A DNA stretch of 11,707 nucleotides, taken from the NCBI GenBank assembly GCA_964533645.1, contig CAZHMQ010000064.1, positions 1 to 11,707 on the forward strand, read 5' to 3'. The stretch is from JABDBK01 sp964533645 (lineage in GTDB: Bacteria > Pseudomonadota > Gammaproteobacteria > DSM-16500). Positions 6,777 to 11,707 of the stretch are shown one piece after another. The notes below the pieces were generated by a model. That model saw only the letters and a list, made by a program, of their open reading frames with translations, did no database searches and had not been told where the DNA came from. Numbering within the stretch: the first letter of the stretch is position 1; each line of letters starts with the position of its first letter. A program made the position numbers and the translations under genes.

Positions 6777-7055
6777 ATGCCAATTTATGAATATGAGTGC
6801 AGGCATTGTGGCCACAAGCTGGAAGTCGTTCAAAAAATGAACGACCAACCCTTGGTTGACTGTCCTGATTGTCAGAAACCAGGCTTGCAAAAATTGATTT
6901 CTGCGGCAGGTTTCCAACTTAAGGGAACGGGATGGTATGCTACAGATTTTAAGAACAAAGGTAAGCCGGATTCAAGTAAAACGGACAAAAAAGATAGCAA
7001 ATCCGATACAGGTTCCGATTCAAATTCAGGTTCTACAGATACGGCGGTCAAATAA
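6777..7055 (+). CDS. FmdB-type zinc ribbon protein, 92 aa
   Basis: A small putative regulatory protein of the FmdB/CxxC_CxxC_SSSS family. The N-terminus MPIYEYECRHCGHKLEV is diagnostic, with zinc ligands C8/C11 and C29/C32 (VDCPDCQ). After GFQLKGTGWYATDF the tail from about residue 60 is low-complexity, rich in Lys, Ser, Asp and Gly, and probably disordered. Start choice: GTG 6771 is also in frame, but ATG 6777 gives the canonical MPIYEYEC start, with AGAGG at 6767-6771 five bases upstream. It heads an apparent operon with DUF502 and aspS, an arrangement common in gammaproteobacteria. The family was named after a formamidase regulator; the role here is unknown, and metal binding is inferred from the cysteines. 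Confidence 0.88.
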   Translation: MPIYEYECRHCGHKLEVVQKMNDQPLVDCPDCQKPGLQKLISAAGFQLKGTGWYATDFKNKGKPDSSKTDKKDSKSDTGSDSNSGSTDTAVK

Positions 7056-7684
7056 TGAAAATGTCAACTTTACGAAGGTATTTTATTTCCGGTTTGTTAA
7101 TTTGGTTACCTATTTGGATAACTATATTGGCGCTTAAATTCCTAGTTGATATTTTAGGTGCAACACTCACTTTATTGCCTGTAAAATATCAACCCGATGC
7201 TTTATTAGGTGTACATATCCCAGGTATTGGTGTGGTTATTACGCTGGGCGTGATATTGATTACAGGCTTCCTAGTAGCCAATTTTATAGGTAGACAATTA
7301 GTTGCAATATGGGATTCTTTTATGGGGCGTATCCCTTTGGTGCGTACCATTTATATGGGTGTTAAACAAGTATTGAATACTCTATTCACCCCAGGCGGAC
7401 AATCGTTTCGTAAAGTTTTATTAGTGGAATATCCGCGTGCAGGTATGTGGAGCTTGGCTTTTCAGACAGGCGATGGTACTCCGGAAGTTTCAAAAGCACT
7501 TGATGGTGAATCTATGGTAAGTATTTTTATTCCGACGACACCTAACCCAACTTCGGGTTTTCTCATGATGGTTGCACGAAAGCATGTGATTGAAATGAAT
7601 ATGAGTGTGGATCAAGCGTTAAAGTTTGTGATTTCATTAGGCGTGGTTCAACCAGGTACAAATGGTAATAATACAAAAAAATAA
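7055..7684 (+). CDS. DUF502 family membrane protein, 209 aa
   Basis: Two predicted membrane helices near residues 11-33 and 56-78 are followed by a soluble domain. Family signatures are present: RRYFISGLLIWLPIWIT at 7-23, MGRIPLVRTIYMGVKQV at 90-106, and a conserved Pro/Thr-rich segment IPTTPNPTSGFLMMV at 159-173. Length is usual for DUF502. The ATG overlaps the TAA stop of the upstream fmdB-like gene by one base (TAATG), which predicts translational coupling; an alternative ATG two codons on lacks its own ribosome site. aspS starts 9 bases after the stop. The function of the family is not established. Its presence upstream of aspS is a conserved gammaproteobacterial arrangement. Confidence 0.88.
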   Translation: MKMSTLRRYFISGLLIWLPIWITILALKFLVDILGATLTLLPVKYQPDALLGVHIPGIGVVITLGVILITGFLVANFIGRQLVAIWDSFMGRIPLVRTIYMGVKQVLNTLFTPGGQSFRKVLLVEYPRAGMWSLAFQTGDGTPEVSKALDGESMVSIFIPTTPNPTSGFLMMVARKHVIEMNMSVDQALKFVISLGVVQPGTNGNNTKK

Positions 7685-7693
7685 GGTTTAGGT

Positions 7694-9466
7694 ATGCGTA
7701 GTCATTATTGTGGGCAAGTTACAAAAGAATATATCGATCAAGAAGTACAATTAGTAGGGTGGGTACATAAACGTCGTGATCACGGTGGCGTGATTTTTAT
7801 CGATTTGCGTGACAGAGAAGGTTTAGTGCAAGTAGTGATTGCGCCATTGAATAAAGAAACTTTTAAACAAGCTGAGTTGGTTCGTAATGAGTATGTCATT
7901 CAAGTGAAAGGTCGTGTTCGTCGTCGTCCAGAAGGCACCATTAATAAAGATTTGCCAACCGGTGAAATTGAAGTAGATGGTTTGGAGCTTACCATTTTAA
8001 ACACCTCTGAACCTATACCTTTTCCTATCAATGATTATCATGAAGCAGGTGAAGAAACCCGTTTGCATTATCGTTATTTGGACTTGCGTCGTCCTGAAAT
8101 GTTAAATCGCATGGTATTTCGCGCGAAAATTACCCGTTATTTACGTCGATTTTTAGATGACAATGGATTTTTAGATATTGAAACACCTTTTTTAACCAAA
8201 GCCACTCCAGAAGGTGCACGTGATTATTTGGTTCCAAGTCGTACCAAGCCAGGTAGTTTTTATGCACTACCGCAGTCACCGCAACAATTTAAGCAATTGC
8301 TCATGATGGCGGGGATGGATAGATATTATCAGGTGGTACGTTGTTTCCGTGATGAAGATTTACGGGCAGATCGACAACCTGAGTTTACCCAATTAGATAT
8401 AGAAACATCTTTTTTGAATGAACATGAAATCCAGCATTTAATGGAAGAAATGATGCGCGGCATGTTTTCGGAATTGATGCATGTAGCATTACCCAACCCA
8501 TTTCCAAGAATGACATATGCCGAAGCTATGTCGCGTTATGGTTCAGATAAACCGGATTTACGTATTTCGCTTGAGTTAGTCGACGTTGGCGATTTGTTGA
8601 AAGATATAGCATTCAAAGTATTTTCAGATCCTGCAAAAGATCCGCATGGACGCGTGGCGGCATTATGTGTTCCAGGTGGCGCAGATATAAGTCGTAAAGA
8701 AATTGATGATTACACGAAATACGTCGGCATTTTTGGTGCAAAAGGACTCGCTTATATTAAGTATAATGCAGACGGTTTACAGTCGCCTATTTTGAAATTT
8801 ATCCCAGAGTCTATGGTTAAAGAGATTGTCGAGCGTACCCACGCAAAACCTGGAGATATTATTTTCTTTGGTGCAGATTTAACGGGAATTGTGAATGAAT
8901 CCTTAGGTGCGTTAAGAGTTAAAGTCGCACATGATAGAGGTTTAGTGGAAAAAGCTTGGCGTGTGTTGTGGGTAGTTGATTTTCCTATGTTTGAAAAAGG
9001 TGAAGGACGCTTATCGGCATGTCATCATCCTTTTACAGCGCCTAAAGTGAATAGTATTGAGGAGCTCGAGAAAGATCCCATTCATGTATTAGCACGTGCT
9101 TATGATATGGTACTCAATGGTACTGAAGCAGGTGGTGGTTCTATTCGTATTAATACCACGGAAATGCAACAAGCGGTATTTCGTGCGCTGAATATCCAAG
9201 ATGATGAAGCGCAAGAAAAATTCGGACATCTCTTGGCCGCGTTGAGTTTTGGGTGTCCGCCCCATGGTGGTATTGCATTTGGTTTGGATAGGTTAGCCAT
9301 GTTAATGACAGGGTCTACATCGATTCGTGATGTGATTGCATTCCCTAAGACACAAACTGCAACCTGTCCTTTGACGGATGCACCATCGACAGTGGATACA
9401 GCTCAATTGATTGATTTAGGCATTCGAGTTGTAAAAAAAGATATGGAAAAACAAAAGGAAAAGTAA
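7694..9466 (+). CDS. aspS: aspartyl-tRNA synthetase, probably non-discriminating (Asp/Asn)
   Basis: Class IIb synthetase that charges tRNA-Asp with aspartate in the cytoplasm. It is a full-length bacterial form of 590 aa. The N-terminal OB-fold anticodon-binding domain starts MRSHYCGQV and runs to about residue 105. The catalytic core has motif 2 at 218-230 (FRDEDLRADRQPE), the QSPQQFKQLLM segment at 195-204, a bacterial GAD insertion domain, and motif 3 near 525-537 (GIAFGLDRLAM). Residues His30 (RRDHGG) and Gly81 (RPEGTIN) match the positions that, in Pseudomonas aeruginosa AspRS (H31, G83), allow aspartylation of tRNA-Asn; E. coli has Leu and Lys there. So it is probably non-discriminating and would feed a GatCAB amidotransferase. 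ATAAGG sits about 8 bases before the ATG. It is probably cotranscribed with DUF502. Confidence 0.96.
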   Translation: MRSHYCGQVTKEYIDQEVQLVGWVHKRRDHGGVIFIDLRDREGLVQVVIAPLNKETFKQAELVRNEYVIQVKGRVRRRPEGTINKDLPTGEIEVDGLELTILNTSEPIPFPINDYHEAGEETRLHYRYLDLRRPEMLNRMVFRAKITRYLRRFLDDNGFLDIETPFLTKATPEGARDYLVPSRTKPGSFYALPQSPQQFKQLLMMAGMDRYYQVVRCFRDEDLRADRQPEFTQLDIETSFLNEHEIQHLMEEMMRGMFSELMHVALPNPFPRMTYAEAMSRYGSDKPDLRISLELVDVGDLLKDIAFKVFSDPAKDPHGRVAALCVPGGADISRKEIDDYTKYVGIFGAKGLAYIKYNADGLQSPILKFIPESMVKEIVERTHAKPGDIIFFGADLTGIVNESLGALRVKVAHDRGLVEKAWRVLWVVDFPMFEKGEGRLSACHHPFTAPKVNSIEELEKDPIHVLARAYDMVLNGTEAGGGSIRINTTEMQQAVFRALNIQDDEAQEKFGHLLAALSFGCPPHGGIAFGLDRLAMLMTGSTSIRDVIAFPKTQTATCPLTDAPSTVDTAQLIDLGIRVVKKDMEKQKEK

Positions 9467-9650
9467 TATACCTCTCGCTATTGGATTTTAGGTTTTTTAG
9501 CGCTCATATAGCGAGAGATTGGAACGTTCTGATTGAGAAAAATTGAAGGTGTAGCTTTTTCTACATCGAGATTTTTCGATGGAAGAACGTTTCAAGGTCG
9601 ATGCTAGATGAGATGCTAAAAAACCTAAAATTCAATAGTGAGAGGGATAT
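9466..9650. repeat. structured element with 31-bp inverted arms filling the aspS-yebC gap
   Basis: The left arm 9471-9501 and right arm 9615-9645 are reverse complements over 31 bases with 2 differences, both of which become G-U pairs in RNA. The match can be stretched to 9466-9501 against 9615-9650 with one more mismatch. Inside, 9521-9530 pairs with 9584-9593 and encloses two small hairpins (9550-9565 and 9564-9581) that share two bases and so cannot both form in full. A competing local hairpin joins 9472-9481 to 9508-9517 (10 of 10). The right arm contains the GAGAGG ribosome binding site of yebC. It may be a MITE-like insertion or a regulatory leader; no transposase is present. Confidence 0.8.
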
Positions 9651-10397
9651 ATGGCAGGGCATAGTAAATGGGCGAACATCAAGCGCCATAAAGCAAAAGT
9701 GGATGCAAAACGCGGTAAGCTTTATACCAAATTGATACGTGAAATTACCGTATCATCTAAGCTTGCCAATGGAGATGAATCCAATCCTCGATTACGCGCT
9801 GCAGTGGATAAAGCACTAGGTGCCAATATGTCACGCGATGTCATTGATCGTGCGATCAAGCGTGGTGCCGGCGGCATGGAAGGGGAAGTCGTTGAAGAAG
9901 TAAGATATGAAGGTTATGGTCCCTCAGGTGTTGCCATCATTGTAGATTGCATGACAAATAATCGTAATCGTACCGTTGCAGAAGTAAGACATGCCTTCAC
10001 TAAATGCGGCGGTAATTTAGGTACGGACGGATCGGTAGCTTATCTTTTTCAAAAAAAAGGTCAAATTACCTTTGCGCCTGGCGCTGATGAAGAACGTGTG
10101 ATGGACATCGCCCTTGAAAAAGGTGCAGAAGATGTGCTTGTGAATGACGATAACAGTATTGATGTTGTGACAGCCCCCGAAGATTTTTTGAGTATTAAAA
10201 AAGCAATGGATGAAGTGGGTTTGCATCCTGATCAAGCTGAAATCACCCTGGCTGCTGTCACGCAAACCGCAATTGATGATAAAGATGTCGCTGAAAAAAT
10301 TATGCGCCTCATTGACATGCTCGAAGATTTAGATGATGTGCAAGAAGTTTATTCGAATGCGGATATTGCTGAAGCGATATTGACTGAGTTGGGGTAG
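9651..10397 (+). CDS. yebC: YebC/PmpR family protein
   Basis: A 248-aa member of the YebC/TACO1 family (E. coli YebC is 246 aa). These cytoplasmic proteins were long described as transcriptional regulators (PmpR) and have more recently been linked to translation of difficult sequences. The diagnostic N-terminus MAGHSKWANIKRHKAKVDAK is intact. It is followed by RGKLYTKLIREI, then YEGYGPSGVAIIVDCMTNNRNRTVAEVRHAF at about 86-116, and an acidic C-terminal domain with LEDLDDVQEVYSNAD. The ATG has GAGAGGG 4 bases upstream, buried in the right arm of the preceding inverted repeat, so ribosome access may depend on RNA folding. ruvC follows 22 bases after the stop, as in most gammaproteobacteria. Confidence 0.95.
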   Translation: MAGHSKWANIKRHKAKVDAKRGKLYTKLIREITVSSKLANGDESNPRLRAAVDKALGANMSRDVIDRAIKRGAGGMEGEVVEEVRYEGYGPSGVAIIVDCMTNNRNRTVAEVRHAFTKCGGNLGTDGSVAYLFQKKGQITFAPGADEERVMDIALEKGAEDVLVNDDNSIDVVTAPEDFLSIKKAMDEVGLHPDQAEITLAAVTQTAIDDKDVAEKIMRLIDMLEDLDDVQEVYSNADIAEAILTELG

Positions 10398-10408
10398 ATT
10401 ACTTTTAT

Positions 10409-10413
10409 AGGAG
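10409..10413 (+). promoter_or_regulatory. Shine-Dalgarno that sets the TTG start of ruvC
   Basis: AGGAG at 10409-10413 lies 6 bases before TTG 10420-10422. No ATG or GTG is available at that spacing. The resulting N-terminus IILGIDPGS aligns with the family start, so TTG is well supported. Confidence 0.8.
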
Positions 10414-10419
10414 TATACC

Positions 10420-10941
10420 TTGATCATTCTAGGGATAGACCCAGGTTCACGATTAACCGGTTACGGTATCATTCGTTTTGAAGGCAATCAAACATCTTAT
10501 ATCGAAAGTGGTTGCCTAAAAGTTACTGCTGACAATGTTGCTATGCGCTTACAACAAATTTCTGACGGTATCAAAGATGTTATGATGCGTTATCAACCGG
10601 AAGAAGCCGCCATTGAACAAATCTTTATGCATCAAAATCCCAACTCTGCGCTTAAGCTAGGCCAGGCGAGAGGTGCTGCTATGGCAGCCTTAGCGATACC
10701 CGTGGTCGAATATACGGCAAGACAGGTAAAACAGGCTATCGTGGGTTATGGGGCAGCTAAAAAAGAACAAATTCAACATATGGTGACCCGTTTGTTGAAT
10801 ATTCAGGAGGTGTTACAAGCTGATGCGGCGGATGCCTTGGCGGTTGCATTGTGTCATGCGCACTCGCGTTCAGGATTGATAAAATTAGGCGTAAAAGCGA
10901 CGCGTAAAAAGCGTAGCAGTTGGCGGAATTACCCCCTTTGA
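10420..10941 (+). CDS. ruvC: Holliday junction endonuclease RuvC
   Basis: RNase H-fold dimeric nuclease that resolves Holliday junctions by paired nicks, working with the RuvAB branch-migration motor. Length is 173 aa, as in E. coli. The four catalytic acidic residues are visible: Asp7 in GIDPGS, Glu66 in AAIEQIF, and Asp135 and Asp138 in QADAADALA. The start is a TTG with a strong AGGAG upstream. The last residues, YPL and the TGA stop (10939-10941), lie in a C-run/G-run repeat-like hairpin that fills much of the gap to ruvA, so the original C-terminus may have been replaced by inserted repeat sequence; catalytic parts are unaffected. The gene lies 22 bases after yebC and 73 bases before ruvA. 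The rare start codon may keep expression low. Confidence 0.95.
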   Translation: MIILGIDPGSRLTGYGIIRFEGNQTSYIESGCLKVTADNVAMRLQQISDGIKDVMMRYQPEEAAIEQIFMHQNPNSALKLGQARGAAMAALAIPVVEYTARQVKQAIVGYGAAKKEQIQHMVTRLLNIQEVLQADAADALAVALCHAHSRSGLIKLGVKATRKKRSSWRNYPL

Positions 10942-10976
10942 AAAAGGGGTCGGCGCTATGCGCCGGGGGGATTTTT
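10926..10976. repeat. GC-rich palindromic repeat / terminator-like hairpin at the ruvC end
   Basis: Three nested pairings are possible. ACCCC (10931-10935) pairs with GGGGT (10946-10950). CGGCGC (10951-10956) pairs perfectly with GCGCCG (10960-10965) around TAT. An outer CCCCC (10932-10936) can pair with GGGGG (10966-10970). ATTTTT follows at 10971-10976, so it could end or attenuate transcription before ruvA. Composition is strikingly unlike the surroundings and resembles C-run/G-run dispersed repeats. It overlaps the last ruvC codons. Confidence 0.6.
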
Positions 10977-11014
10977 ATGCGCATGACAATGAAGATAAGC
11001 ATATGGAGTAGAAC

Positions 11015-11614
11015 ATGATAGGTCAACTACGCGGTATTATTTTAGAAAAACAGCCTCCTTTATTATTATTAGATGTCATGGGCGTCGGTTATGAAATCGA
11101 TGCACCTATGAGCACGTTTTATCGTTTACCCGATGTAGGCCAAGAAATTATTTTGCATACGCATTTAATTGTGCGTGAAGATGCACATCATTTATATGGT
11201 TTTAGTGATAAAAAAGAACGTACGATGTTTAGAACCTTGTTAAAAGTCAACGGCGTGGGTCCGCGCATGGCATTAACTATTTTATCAAGCATGGATACGC
11301 AAGCATTTGTGAATTGTATTGCGCAAAACGATGTCGCAAGTTTAGTTAATCTTCCCGGTGTCGGTAAAAAAACTGCGGAACGTTTAATCATAGAAATGCG
11401 CGATAAAATTTCGCATTGGCAAGATCAGATATTTGTACCTATCACGCAAGCTAGCGGTACACGAAATGCAATGGTACAAGATGCTATTTCTGCTTTGATT
11501 GCATTAGGCTATAAACCCACTGAGGCGAGTCGTGTGGTATCTAAAGTTGATGATGGAATATTGAGCAGTGAAGGTATGATACGTCGAGCATTGCAAGAGA
11601 GAGCTATCTCATGA
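11015..11614 (+). CDS. ruvA: Holliday junction branch-migration protein RuvA
   Basis: DNA-binding subunit that forms a tetramer on the four-way junction and loads RuvB helicase rings. Length is 199 aa (E. coli 203). Domain I is an OB fold at ~1-63 (MIGQLRGIILEK) with the acidic pin residues Glu55 and Asp56 in REDAHHLYGF. Domain II has two helix-hairpin-helix motifs, KVNGVGPRMALTIL at 77-90 and NLPGVGKKTAERLI at 112-125. Domain III, which contacts RuvB, is at ~150-199. GGAG lies 7 bases before the ATG. The stop overlaps an ATG (ATGA), the usual position for a ruvB start, but the frame from that ATG does not encode RuvB. A G-run hairpin upstream may attenuate entry from ruvC. Confidence 0.96.
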   Translation: MIGQLRGIILEKQPPLLLLDVMGVGYEIDAPMSTFYRLPDVGQEIILHTHLIVREDAHHLYGFSDKKERTMFRTLLKVNGVGPRMALTILSSMDTQAFVNCIAQNDVASLVNLPGVGKKTAERLIIEMRDKISHWQDQIFVPITQASGTRNAMVQDAISALIALGYKPTEASRVVSKVDDGILSSEGMIRRALQERAIS

Positions 11615-11654
11615 TTTTGAATTGCATTAAATTTTTTATTTATTTAACTTTTTC

Positions 11655-11707
11655 TAGGGCGTGTCGTCAATTAACCCCCAGCCACGTCGTCCCGCGGCTT
11701 GTCCGCG
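11655..11707. repeat. partial palindromic repeat cut by the window edge
   Basis: After the AT-rich stretch at 11620-11654 the sequence turns abruptly GC-rich. CGCGG (11693-11697) pairs with CCGCG (11703-11707) around CTTGT, and the upstream CC at 11691 implies the right arm continues past the edge. GTCGTC occurs at 11662 and again at 11686. It looks like one end of a dispersed palindromic element or an insertion end; identity cannot be settled from the fragment. Confidence 0.5.

Noticed and set aside
9100..9300. Minus-strand open frame inside aspS
   Set aside because: It overlaps the conserved motif 3 region of aspS in antisense and has no independent support.
9467..9650. T-box or other known riboswitch between aspS and yebC
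   Set aside because: There is no T-box sequence, and the structure lies downstream of aspS rather than in its leader. T-boxes are also not expected in gammaproteobacteria.
9466..9650. Insertion sequence
   Set aside because: The element has good terminal inverted repeats but no transposase and no clear target duplication, so at most a MITE-like origin can be suggested.
11611..11707. ruvB start overlapping the ruvA stop
   Set aside because: The frame reads MILNCIKFFIYLTFSRAC, which does not resemble the RuvB N-terminus, and it runs into repeat DNA.

Overview
The window looks like chromosome from an AT-rich gammaproteobacterium, most likely of the Legionellales (Legionella/Coxiella/Berkiella type). 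Three things point that way. The fmdB-like, DUF502, aspS, yebC, ruvC, ruvA order is typical of gammaproteobacteria. The aspartyl-tRNA synthetase is of the non-discriminating Pseudomonas type. A very large TPR/ankyrin/patatin protein of the host-directed kind lies next to this housekeeping block. Species cannot be fixed from sequence alone.

Layout. Positions 1-592 hold an unrecognised 172-residue protein on the minus strand, possibly frameshifted near its end. Positions 593-1025 are a 433-base divergent intergenic region with a compound repeat (661-807) and a good sigma-70-like promoter (962-990). Positions 1026-4493 encode a ~1155-residue protein with TPR repeats, ankyrin repeats, a patatin phospholipase domain with an intact Ser/Asp dyad, and more ankyrin repeats. 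Converging on it with a 10-base gap is a minus-strand pair, wrbA (quinone oxidoreductase) followed 2 bases later by a GT4 glycosyltransferase. A small glycine-rich membrane protein with its own promoter (6285-6575) comes next.

From 6777 onward everything is on the plus strand: an FmdB-type zinc ribbon protein, a DUF502 membrane protein (overlapping by one base), aspS (9 bases on), yebC, ruvC (TTG start) and ruvA. The first three look like one transcription unit. The aspS-yebC gap is filled almost entirely by an element with 31-base near-perfect inverted arms, and its right arm contains the yebC ribosome binding site. RuvC and RuvA work together in Holliday junction processing. ruvB does not start directly after ruvA; instead the window runs into AT-rich DNA and then a GC-rich palindromic repeat cut by the window edge.

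I see no CRISPR array, tRNA, rRNA, transposase or recognisable defence system. The parts most worth a second look are the patatin protein with its possible N-myristoylation signal, the structured aspS-yebC element, and the repeat that forms the end of ruvC.
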